The translations under genes and the position numbers were made by a program. This document shows positions 1 to 9,180 of a stretch of 64,000 bases of DNA, piece after piece (positions within the stretch are counted from its first letter, which is position 1; each line of letters opens with the position of its first letter). Below the pieces are notes generated by a model. That model saw nothing but the letters and a program-made list of their open reading frames with translations. It did not search any database and had not been told where the DNA came from. Source of the DNA: Flavobacterium sp. 90 (lineage in GTDB: Bacteria; Bacteroidota; Bacteroidia; Flavobacteriales; Flavobacteriaceae); the NCBI RefSeq assembly GCF_004339525.1, contig NZ_SMGE01000001.1:3596001-3660000 (forward strand). Direction: 5' to 3'.

Positions 1-36
1 TAGGTGTTTATTAGTGACTTTTTTTTCCACAATCTT

Positions 37-135
37 GTCATTTCGAGGAACGAGAAATCTCACAAGAAACTCCGTTGCTAAAATCTTCAATCTTTGTCGA
101 TTCACGAGTGTGATTTCTCCTTGCGTCGAAATGAC
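37..135. repeat. Dispersed palindromic element, family A, copy 1
   Basis: Imperfect inverted repeat. It opens with GTCATTTCGAGGAACGAG and closes with the near complement CTCCTTGCGTCGAAATGAC. Related copies lie at 55332-55415 and 59118-59217, with partial copies at 57550-57575 and 59296-59368. It lies downstream of the first GH26 gene and may act as a transcript end. No coding potential is apparent. Confidence 0.7.
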
Positions 136-140
136 AAAAA

Positions 141-181
141 AACCGCGTAAACCTGTTTAAATCTGTTCAAATCCGTGTGCC
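141..181. repeat. Short AAATCCGT-type intergenic repeat, family D
   Basis: Contains the words AAATCTGT and AAATCCGTGTGCC. The same words recur at 6393-6450, 6501-6536, 46838-46872 and 59222-59282. This is low-complexity intergenic sequence with no assigned role. Confidence 0.45.
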
Positions 182-197
182 ATTTTAACGATAACCG

Positions 198-1445
198 TTA
201 CTTTGGTAATTCATACATCTTAGGCAAAGTATTCAATAATGCCGATTTTGGTTTTGTAGCAAATGTTTTAAAATCTGTCGCATTCGATACAGAACCATTC
301 GGAACAAAATATCCGTCTTTAACATTGTTCCAGAACATTACATAACTAATCGATATCGTCGAATCATATCCTTGAGTATTGCTTATTGCGCCATATAAAT
401 AATTCGAAAACCAATCTGTAACGGGAGATTTTGTTGCCGTAACCTGATATCCCGTTTCTGTCAATGCTGCGATTTTTACTTTACTGGCTGCCAGACTTCC
501 AATCATTATTAGTTTTGCATTTGCTTTAGTAGCGCCAGTTTGACCTTGATTATCAAAATCACCATAATTATCCATTCCAAGAACGTCGACATATTTATCT
601 CCGGGATATCTGCTTAAATAATTATCTGCGGTTGTATAAGAGTTGTCAGGCGAAAAAGCATACAAAACGTTATGAACACCTTTTGTGTTTTTTAAATAAT
701 CAACCGTAAATTGATACACTTTTTTATAATCATCGGCAGAACAAAAATTAGCGCCCCACCAAAACCAGCTTCCGTCAAACTCATGAAACGGTCTGAAAAT
801 TACTGGAATCAATTCGCCATTTGCACCTTTTAAACTTAAGAATACACTTGCAACTTTGTCCAGTTTTTTCTTGTACCATTCGTTGTTTGCTCCACCAGGT
901 AGAATACTTTTAAAAGCTGTTGCTTTTTGGCTGTCAGTCATATCTGATGCATAAAAAGAATCTTCCTTATTAGGTTCTCTTAAATGCCACGAAAAAGTAT
1001 TGATTATACCTTTCGCGTAAGCACTTTTTACATTACTAATTGTATTTAATTCTTGTTGATAAAACCAATTATCTGCTTGATTATTGTTGTTTTTGTCAGT
1101 AATAAATATAAAGTCAGAACCTAAAAGAGCAGGATCAGAACCTGTATTTTTTTTTATATCCGAGTCTCCGCCATTATCCTGATAAAAACCACTAAAAGCA
1201 TCTTGTTGTCCGATTGCGATTTTAGTTTTTGCCAGTTTTTTTAAGTTATAAAATAAAGCTACAGTTTCTTTGGTAGCACTTGGATCGACCATGTATGTGG
1301 TAGCGTTTTGTGTCGTCAACGGATCTGTTTCTGCAGGCGGATTACTGATTACTTCATCTTGTGATCCATTATTATCACTAGAACAACTTGTCAGGGCTAA
1401 AACCGAGAGACTTATAAATGCTATTTTGAGAAATGTAGTTTTCAT
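198..1445 (-). CDS. GH26 endo-beta-1,4-mannanase, lipoprotein
   Basis: Predicted to hydrolyse internal beta-1,4-mannosidic bonds of mannan at the cell envelope. The N-terminus is a lipoprotein signal ending in ALTSC (Cys21), followed by a short Asp/Ser/Asn-rich linker. The GH26 catalytic motifs are visible: RPFHEFDGSWFWW, with Glu222 as probable acid/base, and LTETGY, with Glu330 as probable nucleophile. The length of 415 aa fits a single-domain GH26 enzyme. It is the last gene of the leftward mannan block, 8 bp after the carbohydrate-binding gene, so the two are probably co-transcribed. It differs clearly from the second GH26 enzyme at 6546-7682, which suggests division of labour between polymer and oligosaccharide. 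The family call is secure; the exact substrate is inferred. Confidence 0.92.
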   Translation of the reverse strand: MKTTFLKIAFISLSVLALTSCSSDNNGSQDEVISNPPAETDPLTTQNATTYMVDPSATKETVALFYNLKKLAKTKIAIGQQDAFSGFYQDNGGDSDIKKNTGSDPALLGSDFIFITDKNNNNQADNWFYQQELNTISNVKSAYAKGIINTFSWHLREPNKEDSFYASDMTDSQKATAFKSILPGGANNEWYKKKLDKVASVFLSLKGANGELIPVIFRPFHEFDGSWFWWGANFCSADDYKKVYQFTVDYLKNTKGVHNVLYAFSPDNSYTTADNYLSRYPGDKYVDVLGMDNYGDFDNQGQTGATKANAKLIMIGSLAASKVKIAALTETGYQVTATKSPVTDWFSNYLYGAISNTQGYDSTISISYVMFWNNVKDGYFVPNGSVSNATDFKTFATKPKSALLNTLPKMYELPK

Positions 1446-1453
1446 TTTAAATT

Positions 1454-2485
1454 TTATTTAGAGAGTTTTACCTCAATGTTATCAGCTAATAATGTTCCCG
1501 TACAGTTGCTTAATGCAATCATGATTCGGTATTGTAAAGCTCCTTGCGGAATTGTAAATGATTTTTGAAATGATGTCCAGTCTGTAGTTCCTGTTACAGC
1601 CGCAATTACTTGGTCTTCTGATGCTTTTTGATTATTATCTTTTTTGAATTCAATAATTAGCATACCGTTATTCCAGCTGTCTTTGCCTTGTTGAATGTCT
1701 TTTGCTTTTAGCCAGCCTGAAATTTCAATTGTTTTGTCGTTTGCGTTAATATCAGCAATTTGATCAATAGATTTCCATTCGGCTGTTTTTGATGTTATTT
1801 CTGATGCTGCATTTCCTTCTTTTTTATCTGTAGTTGAAATTAACCCGGATCCATTCCATGAAGAAAGGTTATTTTCAAAATTTCCGTTTGAAAATGTTTT
1901 TAAACCTGAATCGCTTTTTGGACTTTCAGTACTTACAGCAATTGGATTTTGTTTTAGATATTCTTCTTCAGAAATTGTAATTGCTTTTACATCATCAAAA
2001 TAAATAGAACCATTTGTTTGTGCTAATGCCAGCATGATTCTGATCTTTTTTGCATCGGCAGGAACTTTAATTGTTTTTTTATAATTTGTCCAGGCTGTAG
2101 TTCCTTTAACTTGTGCGATATTTTCGGAGGTAATTTTCTTTTCAGATCCGTCTGTAAATTCGGCAATCATAGCGCCGGCTTTATAAGCTTCTTTTTGATC
2201 TTCAATACTTTCTGTTTTTATCCAAACACTAAATTCTACAGCATAGGTATTTTTAGGAAGCGAAACAATTTGATCAAGAGCTTTCCATTCGGCTCCAACG
2301 AATTGATTGATTAAGGCACTTTTTTGTCCAAATTTTTTATCATATGGAGAAATTGACGCAATTTCTTCTCCGCGCCAATTTATGAGCTCACTTTCGAATC
2401 CGCCATTTTTGATCAGGTTGGTCTGAGCGTTTGTTATTGTAGTTAGAAAAAGTAAACTAAAAAAAAGGAATTGTTTCATAATCAT
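1454..2485 (-). CDS. Secreted protein with two CBM4/9-like carbohydrate-binding modules
   Basis: A 343-aa protein with a cleavable signal peptide ending near TNAQ. Two homologous beta-sandwich modules follow, at about residues 22-170 and 190-343. Each begins with a GGFE/GNFE-N..W motif and ends with a 'RIMLAL.....(Y/L)(F/A)D(D/N)' pattern, typical of the CBM4/9 group. No catalytic domain is present. Its place between the 2-epimerase and the GH26 lipoprotein suggests it binds mannan, either to hold the polymer near the GH26 enzyme or as a surface glycan-binding protein. There is no obvious lipobox and no type IX sorting domain, so its anchoring is unclear. The ATG at 2485 is followed 3 codons later by a second Met that could also serve. 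Confidence 0.75.
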   Translation of the reverse strand: MIMKQFLFFSLLFLTTITNAQTNLIKNGGFESELINWRGEEIASISPYDKKFGQKSALINQFVGAEWKALDQIVSLPKNTYAVEFSVWIKTESIEDQKEAYKAGAMIAEFTDGSEKKITSENIAQVKGTTAWTNYKKTIKVPADAKKIRIMLALAQTNGSIYFDDVKAITISEEEYLKQNPIAVSTESPKSDSGLKTFSNGNFENNLSSWNGSGLISTTDKKEGNAASEITSKTAEWKSIDQIADINANDKTIEISGWLKAKDIQQGKDSWNNGMLIIEFKKDNNQKASEDQVIAAVTGTTDWTSFQKSFTIPQGALQYRIMIALSNCTGTLLADNIEVKLSK

Positions 2486-2529
2486 TATTTTTTAATACAA
2501 TAAATTTACTTTTGAAAACGCGGGAATAT

Positions 2530-3720
2530 TTAGTTTTCTATTCTATGAATGAGCTCTAAACAAGCGCGGCCATTATGATACGGGCATTTCCAGAAACCTG
2601 CTTTGTCTTTCTCAAGTCGGGAATTATCAAGATTAATTCCCCAAAACCATTCTCCGTTTTGTTTGTCTAAAATGTGTTTTTGTATGAATTCCCAGTTTTT
2701 GTACACAATGTTCAGATACTTTTGATCTCCGGTTAATTGATACGCATTATAAAAACCAATTAAAGCTTCGGCTTGAACCCACCAATGTTTTTCGGCAATT
2801 AATTCGTTCTTTTCAGGATCAAGTTCATACCATAATCCGCCATCAGAATCTAAACCTTCCTGTGTAACATTGGCCATTTGAATGGCGTGTTTTTTATAAG
2901 TGGCAATTAAATTTCCATCTTCAGATATTTCGGCACATTGTAACAAAAGCCAAGCTGCTTCGATATCATGACCATAAGAGATTACGTCTGGTTTTTCGAT
3001 CCAGTTTTCATCAAAAAACAATCGTAAATGTCCTGTTTCTGTATTGATGAAATGGTTTTCTATTGTCTCTAATAACTCGATTATATCGCTTTGTAATTTT
3101 TTATCTTTCCAGACTTTAAACAAATTTGCATATGCTTCAACAATGTGCAAATGTGTGTTCATTGTCTTTTTTTCGTTGGCATCTTTATCGCTCAAACGTA
3201 AATCTTCAATAGGTTGCCAATCGCGGGTTAAAGCTTCAAAATAACCTTTATTTACAGGATCGTAGCTGTGTTTTTGTATTTGTGAATATAAATTTATGGC
3301 TATTTCTAAAGCTTTATTGTCTTTAGAAATAGCATAATATTCAGATAAACCATAAATCGCAAAAGCTAAAGCATAGATTTGATTTTTAGTATCTTTTGGT
3401 GTTTTATCAGCGTTGATACTCCAAAATAAACCTCCAAATTCAGGATCATAAAAATTATCCGAAAGAAAATCAAAAGCACGTTTGGCGATTGTTTTATGAC
3501 TTTCATTTTTTGTGACTTTATAACTTGAAGAAAAAGTCCATAAAATTCTGGCATTCAAAACAGAACCTTTTTCAGTATTGGCAATTATATGATCGTTGAA
3601 ATCAATCTGACCAATAAAACCTCCATTTTGATTGTCTAAAGTATGTTGTGACCAATAGTTCAAAATTGAATCAAGTTCAGTCGATAATTCTGCTTTAAGC
3701 TGTTTTAATTTTTGTGACAC
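2530..3720 (-). CDS. AGE-family 2-epimerase, probably mannobiose 2-epimerase
   Basis: Cytoplasmic (alpha/alpha)6-barrel enzyme of the N-acylglucosamine/cellobiose 2-epimerase family, 396 aa and without a signal peptide. The four conserved active-site histidine motifs are visible: NTHLH (His190), GHDIEAAW (His251), KHWWVQAE (His312) and PYHNGRA (His382). By sequence alone it could be a cellobiose 2-epimerase. Its position 6 bp after the GH130 gene and inside a mannan locus argues for mannobiose as substrate, giving 4-O-beta-mannosyl-glucose for the phosphorylase. This is the known Bacteroides fragilis route. The family is certain; the substrate is inferred from context. Confidence 0.9.
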   Translation of the reverse strand: MSQKLKQLKAELSTELDSILNYWSQHTLDNQNGGFIGQIDFNDHIIANTEKGSVLNARILWTFSSSYKVTKNESHKTIAKRAFDFLSDNFYDPEFGGLFWSINADKTPKDTKNQIYALAFAIYGLSEYYAISKDNKALEIAINLYSQIQKHSYDPVNKGYFEALTRDWQPIEDLRLSDKDANEKKTMNTHLHIVEAYANLFKVWKDKKLQSDIIELLETIENHFINTETGHLRLFFDENWIEKPDVISYGHDIEAAWLLLQCAEISEDGNLIATYKKHAIQMANVTQEGLDSDGGLWYELDPEKNELIAEKHWWVQAEALIGFYNAYQLTGDQKYLNIVYKNWEFIQKHILDKQNGEWFWGINLDNSRLEKDKAGFWKCPYHNGRACLELIHRIEN

Positions 3721-3726
3721 GATGTA

Positions 3727-4917
3727 TTAAATTGTGTTGTTTTTTTCGATTTGGCTAATGATTGTTTTTACTGATCCTGCAGAAATAAAAGTATCCGAAG
3801 GCGCATTTGTAACATAATCAACTAGTTTTTCTACAGATGAAACTGCAACGTGCATTCTGGTGTCAGATGAAGCATAATATACATAAACGGTTCCGTCATT
3901 GTCTTCGATCCATCCGTTTGAGAATAAAACATTCGATACATCGCCAACTCTTTCAATTCCTTCAGGACCCATAAAATGTCCTGCCGGAACGTGCGTAACT
4001 TTCGAAATATCATTCAAATCTGTCATGAACATATAAAGTGTGTAGCGTAATCCTGCGGCAGTATTTCGAACTCCGTGTGCAAGATGCAACCAGCCTTTTT
4101 CGGTTTTAATTGGAGCTGGACCAAGACCATTTTTTAATTCATAAATGGTATGATATTGTTTCCCGAAGATAATTTTTTCGTCTTTTACAACTGGATTTGT
4201 CATGTCATCTACATATCCTAAACCAATTCCACCACCGGCTCCAACATCAATAAATCCATCTTGTGGACGCGTGTATAAGGCATATTTTCCGTCTACAAAT
4301 TCCGGATGCAAAACTACATTGCGTTGTTGTCCTGTATTTGAAATTAAATCCGGTAATCTTTCCCAGTGAATTAAATCTTTAGAACGAACGATTCCGGCAT
4401 TGGCTACAGCCGAACTTGTATCGCCTTTTGGAGCTTTTGGATCTTTTCTTTCGGTACAAAAAATTCCGTAAACCCAGCCGTCTTCATGGTTGATTAAACG
4501 CATGTCATAAACGTTTGTGTCAGGTTCTGAGGTTTGTGGAATCACGCATGGTTTCTCCCAAAACTTGAAATTATCAACACCGTTTGGACTTTCCGCTATA
4601 GCGAAAAAAGATTTTCTGTCAATTCCTTCTACACGAACGGCAAGGATATATTTTCCGTTCCATTTCATTGCGCCAGCGTTAAATGCTGCGTTCATTCCGA
4701 TTCTTTCCTGCAAAAACGGATTTGTTCTTTCGTTGAGATCAAAACGCCAGTTCAAAGGCACGTGAGCTGCTGTAACAACCGGGTTTTTGTAGCGTTCGTA
4801 AATGCCGTTTCCAGCTTGATCTTGTGGAGCATTTTTTTGCTCAACCAATGTTCTATGTTCTTTTTCTAATGCTACTTTTCTATCTTGAAATATAGCCGAA
4901 GAGGTTATTGTTGTCAT
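3727..4917 (-). CDS. GH130 4-O-beta-D-mannosyl-D-glucose phosphorylase
   Basis: Predicted to phosphorolyse mannosyl-beta-1,4-glucose to mannose-1-phosphate and glucose in the cytoplasm. It has 396 aa and no signal peptide, close to the roughly 390 aa of characterised enzymes. GH130 five-blade propeller motifs are seen: a conserved ERxxNP segment near residue 63, NVYDMRL with Asp138 at the place of the catalytic acid, HPEFVDGKYALYTRPQ, and GHFMGPEGIERVGDVSNV. It sits between the transporter (28 bp away) and the epimerase (6 bp away), so the three form a tight import-and-catabolism unit. GH130 also includes mannooligosaccharide phosphorylases; the pairing with the epimerase favours the mannosyl-glucose enzyme. 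Confidence 0.9.
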   Translation of the reverse strand: MTTITSSAIFQDRKVALEKEHRTLVEQKNAPQDQAGNGIYERYKNPVVTAAHVPLNWRFDLNERTNPFLQERIGMNAAFNAGAMKWNGKYILAVRVEGIDRKSFFAIAESPNGVDNFKFWEKPCVIPQTSEPDTNVYDMRLINHEDGWVYGIFCTERKDPKAPKGDTSSAVANAGIVRSKDLIHWERLPDLISNTGQQRNVVLHPEFVDGKYALYTRPQDGFIDVGAGGGIGLGYVDDMTNPVVKDEKIIFGKQYHTIYELKNGLGPAPIKTEKGWLHLAHGVRNTAAGLRYTLYMFMTDLNDISKVTHVPAGHFMGPEGIERVGDVSNVLFSNGWIEDNDGTVYVYYASSDTRMHVAVSSVEKLVDYVTNAPSDTFISAGSVKTIISQIEKNNTI

Positions 4918-4945
4918 ATGATTTGATTTCAGTATCTGTATGGGT

Positions 4946-6337
4946 TTAATTGTTCTGGTCTCGTTTTTCGTCTAAATCTTGTTCGATTATTTGAAGTTTT
5001 TCTTCAGATAATGGATAGAATAAGATAAAAACGACTGATATAATTGCTGCAATGGCAGGAAGAATACTTAACATTAATTGAATTCCGTTTTGAGTTACGG
5101 CAGTTTGCTCGACATTTGCCTGAAAACCATAATAGCCTAAAAGCCATCCGGTTCCTGCGCCACCAATTGTCCATCCAAATTTTTGTGACATTGACGAAGC
5201 TGAGAAAACTAATCCTGTTGCTCTTCGTCCTTGTTTCCATTCTGAATAATCGGCGCTATCTGCATACATTGACCAGATTAATGGGAAAATGCAACCGGCA
5301 CAAATACTGATTAAAACCTGGAAAATCAGGATTAACATAATATCTTCTTTCCCGAAGAAATAGAAAACCAAACTCAATATTGCGGCTAATGCCATTGCAC
5401 CAAAAAAGGTTTTCTTTTTTCCGATTCTGTTTGCGATTGGTGTCGCGGCGATAACTCCAATAATATTTGCAGCTTGTCCCAAAACCAAATAAATAGAAGT
5501 TGGCGTCATGTGAAAATCTGTTCCAAAAAGCGAAAAATCAAAATTTACGCTACTGCTTACGTAATATTTAAAGTAATAAACGGCTGCACCATCGCGGATT
5601 GAATTAAATACTAAAGCGCCAATTCCGGCACCTAATAAAATCCACCATGGTTTATTTTTTAATAAATCTTTTAGATCTTCTTTTAGATTGTTTTTTTCGT
5701 CAGAAATTGGTTTTACTCTTTCTTTTGTAAAGAAAAAACAACCCCAGAAAAAAGCTGTTGTAATTACTCCAAAAACGGAAATTGTTGCCAACCAACCTGT
5801 TTTAGAATTCAGGCTTCCGCCGAAGTAATTTACTAATGGTTCAATTAACCAAAGTGCCAAAAGACTTCCGCCAAAAGCAAAAACCATTCTATAAGAGGAT
5901 AATGTGGTTCTTTCTTTTCGGTCAGAAGACATAACGCCTAAAAGTGATGCATACGGTACATTGATTAACGAATAGATCATCATCATCGCAGAATAGGTTA
6001 CGTAGGCGTATATTATTTTTCCTTTTTCGTCAAAATCTGGTGTGTAAAAAGTCAAAACTCCAATAACGGCAAAAGGTATAGCAACCCATAATAAATAGGG
6101 TCTGAATTTTCCCCATTTACTTTTTGTTCGGTCAGCGATGATTCCTACGATTGGGTCAAAACAAGAATCCCAGATTCTGGTAATCAAAAACATGGTTCCA
6201 ACTATGGCTGGCGCCAAACCGAAAACATCGGTGTAGAAAAATAGAAGATACATGCTGAAAATTTTCCAGAACATAGACGATGCGGCGTCTCCAAGGCCGT
6301 AACCTATTTTTTCTTTTAAACTAATTTTGTCGTGCAT
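4946..6337 (-). CDS. GPH/MFS-family sugar:cation symporter
   Basis: Inner-membrane transporter of 463 aa with about 12 hydrophobic helices. The glycoside-pentoside-hexuronide family signature is visible early: GLGDAASSMFWK near residue 14, then DPIVGIIADRTKSKWGKFRP near residue 56. It is the first gene of the tight epimerase-phosphorylase group, and its likely cargo is mannobiose or short mannooligosaccharides made in the periplasm by GH26 enzymes. The 208-bp gap to the upstream GH26 gene is filled with repeat-like sequence, so it may have its own promoter, although no clear TAnnTTTG box was found there. Family confidence is high; the substrate is inferred. Confidence 0.9.
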   Translation of the reverse strand: MHDKISLKEKIGYGLGDAASSMFWKIFSMYLLFFYTDVFGLAPAIVGTMFLITRIWDSCFDPIVGIIADRTKSKWGKFRPYLLWVAIPFAVIGVLTFYTPDFDEKGKIIYAYVTYSAMMMIYSLINVPYASLLGVMSSDRKERTTLSSYRMVFAFGGSLLALWLIEPLVNYFGGSLNSKTGWLATISVFGVITTAFFWGCFFFTKERVKPISDEKNNLKEDLKDLLKNKPWWILLGAGIGALVFNSIRDGAAVYYFKYYVSSSVNFDFSLFGTDFHMTPTSIYLVLGQAANIIGVIAATPIANRIGKKKTFFGAMALAAILSLVFYFFGKEDIMLILIFQVLISICAGCIFPLIWSMYADSADYSEWKQGRRATGLVFSASSMSQKFGWTIGGAGTGWLLGYYGFQANVEQTAVTQNGIQLMLSILPAIAAIISVVFILFYPLSEEKLQIIEQDLDEKRDQNN

Positions 6338-6392
6338 TAGGTTTTTGTGGTTTTGTTTGGTTAAATATTTTAATGTTTCTGTGTGTTGTTTT

Positions 6393-6536
6393 TGACGCGG
6401 ATAAAACGGATTTACTTCGTAAAAACGCGGATAAAAACAGATTTTATTTTTTAATTCTTTTTTAGGCTTAAAATCGATCTCTCTATGTGTTGAATTTTTA
6501 GCACGCAGATGACGCGGATTTAAACGGATTTTTAAT
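6393..6536. repeat. Family D direct repeats between GH26 and the transporter
   Basis: The gap contains GACGCGGATAAAACGGATTT, then ACGCGGATAAAAACAGATTT, then GACGCGGATTTAAACGGATT near 6509. These are three variants of one word, separated by poly-A/T. The same family occurs at 141-181, 46838-46872 and 59222-59282. No gene is seen here. Confidence 0.55.
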
Positions 6537-6545
6537 TTTTAATTC

Positions 6546-7682
6546 TCAATTTTTAATTTTTTTGATGTCTTTTTCAAATAGCGTTTTATCAAGTTTATAA
6601 AAATCAACAAAATCTTTCTCGCTTACCTGACCGGAATATGGAGCATAATAATGCATCTTTTTTTCTTTTTCCTGCCAGCCGTGATTTCTCCATAATAAAA
6701 CATAAGAAATTTTATAATCTCCAATAGCTTTGTCAAGAGTTCCTGTCCACCATTTTGGGTCTGGAATTGCTTCATAACCTGCTTCGGCTATCGCTATTAA
6801 TTTATGTTGTTTTGCGCCAAGTTCATTTATGATTTTAAGCTGACTTTGAACTTCTTCGATAAACTTTTTGCCTTCTTTATCATCATTATTCTGATAAGAA
6901 TCAAAACTTAAAACGTCGGCATAATTATCACCGGGATAATTGGATAAAAAATCTTCTTCTGTTTTGAAACTTCCTGTATTGTATATGTATATTAGGTTGT
7001 GAACGCCTTTTTTCTGTAAATAATCAAAGGTGAATTTCCATAATGTTTTAAATTCGTCGGGAGTACAATTTCCTTTTCCCCACCAAAACCAACCTCCGGT
7101 AAGTTCGTGATAAGGTCTGAAAAGAACGGGAATATTTTTTCCTTTTTTATCTTTTAAAGACAATAGATAATTGGCCGCTTTGTCTAACCAAACAGTGAAT
7201 TTTTGATGATTTTCTCCTCCTGGTAAAACCGTTTTCAGCGAATTTGGAACATTATCCCAAGCACTTTTTCCAGTTGCAGGATTATCAAAATGCCAGCTTA
7301 TAGTTGTGATTCCGCCTCGCTCGTGGCTTTCTTCGATATATTGTTTCATTTTCGAAAAAGGAATTCCATCTATATTATTCGGACTGTCTTTTTCTAAACC
7401 TGCCAAATCCCAGCCATAAACGGCAGGATAATCTCCAACGACATCTTTTACGTCGCTGCGACCGTCTTCGTATTTCCAGTTTACACCATATGCAAGATCG
7501 TCCTGATGTCCAAACATATATCCTTTTTGGCTCAATTTGACTAGTTTTTTATATAACGAAACAGTCTCAGGTGTTGCTTTTTTATCTGAAAGTGACAAAT
7601 TAGTATTACTACTAATAGGTTTTGCAGAACAAGAAGTTCCTATAAATACTGCTGTGATTAGTGTTATTATGTTTTTTCTCAT
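6546..7682 (-). CDS. GH26 beta-mannanase / mannobiohydrolase, lipoprotein
   Basis: Second GH26 enzyme of the locus, 378 aa. The N-terminus is a short lipoprotein signal with lipobox GTSC (Cys18). Catalytic motifs are RPYHELTGGWFWWG, with Glu193 as acid/base, and IAIAEAGYE, with Glu300 as nucleophile. It is first in the leftward block and faces the AraC-type regulator across a 304-bp divergent gap. In the B. fragilis pathway a GH26 ManA makes mannobiose for the epimerase and phosphorylase, and this gene is the better positional match for that role. Whether it is endo-acting or releases mannobiose from chain ends cannot be told from sequence alone. Confidence 0.92.
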   Translation of the reverse strand: MRKNIITLITAVFIGTSCSAKPISSNTNLSLSDKKATPETVSLYKKLVKLSQKGYMFGHQDDLAYGVNWKYEDGRSDVKDVVGDYPAVYGWDLAGLEKDSPNNIDGIPFSKMKQYIEESHERGGITTISWHFDNPATGKSAWDNVPNSLKTVLPGGENHQKFTVWLDKAANYLLSLKDKKGKNIPVLFRPYHELTGGWFWWGKGNCTPDEFKTLWKFTFDYLQKKGVHNLIYIYNTGSFKTEEDFLSNYPGDNYADVLSFDSYQNNDDKEGKKFIEEVQSQLKIINELGAKQHKLIAIAEAGYEAIPDPKWWTGTLDKAIGDYKISYVLLWRNHGWQEKEKKMHYYAPYSGQVSEKDFVDFYKLDKTLFEKDIKKIKN

Positions 7683-7986
7683 TATGAATGTGCTCGTTTT
7701 CAGTGCGATAATTATGGTTTTGCGAATTGTTGAAACGGTTTTGAAATGTCGGATTTTTCAATCGAGAATTCAATACTGTTTTTCGACTAAAATTATTAAA
7801 ACTATAAAAACATATTACATTAAAAATGATTAATGTTTAATATCAATGTTGTTTTTGTAAAATTGATAATTCTATTTTTCAAAGATAATCGGATGTTTAT
7901 CGCATAATTAATATTATTTTATCAATTATATATCATATTATTGCAAATGAAAAAAATCAAATATCACTTTCTAAATCGTTTTAAAG
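7683..7986. promoter_or_regulatory. Divergent intergenic region between GH26 and araC-type genes
   Basis: A very AT-rich stretch of 304 bp that must hold the start sites of the leftward mannan block and of the regulator. On the minus strand TATCTTTG (complement of 7880-7887) fits the TAnnTTTG -7 box, although it lies about 200 bp from the GH26 start. No clear inverted repeat or plus-strand -7 box was found. It is a reasonable place for regulator binding, but this is inferred from position. Confidence 0.4.
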
Positions 7987-8865
7987 ATGAGTAGTTCTAA
8001 AAATTTTTATAGAGAAATCGCTCCGCTATCAAGTGGAGATAGTTTTTTAGTGTTTGATAGAGTAAAAGACAGTTTTGATTTTCCGGTGCATTATCACCCG
8101 GAATTTGAGATTAATTTTATTTTAAATGGAAAAGGAGTTAAGCGGGTCGTGGGAGATAATATAGAAGAAATCGACAATGTCGAATTGGTTTTGATTGGGC
8201 CAAATTTATACCACGGTTGGGAATTAAATAAATGTACAAGTAAAAAAATCCATGAAATAACAATTCAGTTTCATAATGATTTATTTCATGAATCTTTATT
8301 GTCAAGACGAATTATGAATCCGATCAGAGATATGTTTAATCGTTCGATTCACGGTATTTTATTTTCGAAAAAAGTAGCCGATGAATTAACGCCAAGACTT
8401 GTAAGGCTCTCTAAACTTGATGGTATGGATTATTTTTTGGAAATCACATCTTTATTATATGATTTAGCAAATTCCAGAAACCAACGTTTGCTTTCGACTT
8501 ATACAGTAGATTATGATACGTTTGATGATTATGATAAAATGAAGCTGGTTTATGAATACGTGCAGAAACATTTTGCTGAAAAAATCACTTTAGAAGATGT
8601 AGCAAATGTTGCGAGTATGTCTATTATTTCTTTTAACCGATTTATTAAAAAGCGTACCGGGAAAACTTTTGTCAATTATATTAATGATATCCGAATTGGA
8701 TATGCCGCGCGGTGGCTTGTTGAGAAGGATATGAGTGTTTCTGAGGTGGCTTTTAAATCTGGCTTTAATAATATTGCAAACTTTAATCGTAGCTTTAAGG
8801 CTATAAAAAATTGTACTCCTAGTCAATATAGAGAAGATTTTTCTGGATTAAAACGTATTTTGTAG
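7987..8865 (+). CDS. AraC-family transcriptional regulator with cupin sensor domain
   Basis: A 292-aa cytoplasmic regulator. The N-terminal cupin-like sugar-sensing domain (about residues 15-110) carries the motif FPVHYHPEFEINFIL. The C-terminal AraC double helix-turn-helix (about residues 185-285) includes ITLEDVA, ISFNRFIKKRTGKTF, VSEVAFKSGFNN and FNRSFKAIKNCTPSQYRE. It lies between the two arms of the mannan locus, divergent from one GH26 gene and upstream of susC, so it is the probable local activator, responding to a mannan-derived sugar. Many Bacteroidota polysaccharide loci use hybrid two-component or ECF sigma systems instead; the AraC type is also known in such loci. The ligand is unknown. 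Confidence 0.9.
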   Translation: MSSSKNFYREIAPLSSGDSFLVFDRVKDSFDFPVHYHPEFEINFILNGKGVKRVVGDNIEEIDNVELVLIGPNLYHGWELNKCTSKKIHEITIQFHNDLFHESLLSRRIMNPIRDMFNRSIHGILFSKKVADELTPRLVRLSKLDGMDYFLEITSLLYDLANSRNQRLLSTYTVDYDTFDDYDKMKLVYEYVQKHFAEKITLEDVANVASMSIISFNRFIKKRTGKTFVNYINDIRIGYAARWLVEKDMSVSEVAFKSGFNNIANFNRSFKAIKNCTPSQYREDFSGLKRIL

Positions 8866-9180
8866 TGATACTTTTTTTGCATAAACAAATATTATTTTTA
8901 ACGAAATCGTTTGATTTTTAAGGAATCGTTAATTTTAATTTATAATTCATAGTAGTTTATAGTATGGTGATTGCGAATAATGTAATTTTTTACTGCTTTT
9001 ATTTTTATATATGTTTTTTTAAAGCGCTATAGTAAAAATATTATCATTAAATGATATAATACTATCGATTTGATGTTTTCTTGTGTTATAGATTTGTTAA
9101 ATAATTTGAGAGAATAATTAAATCCTTTTTTATGACTTGAATTATGAATAAAACAAATTTAAACTAACCAAACATTTATT
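8866..9180 (+). promoter_or_regulatory. susC upstream region with candidate -7 box
   Basis: AT-rich leader of 315 bp without a gene. TAGATTTG at 9089-9096 fits the TAnnTTTG -7 box, and a TTG sits 16 bp upstream at 9070-9072, shorter than the usual spacing. If used, it gives a 5' leader of about 80 nt. The sequence AACTAACCAAACATTTATT just before the ATG is typical of SusC leaders in flavobacteria. Confidence 0.35.
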
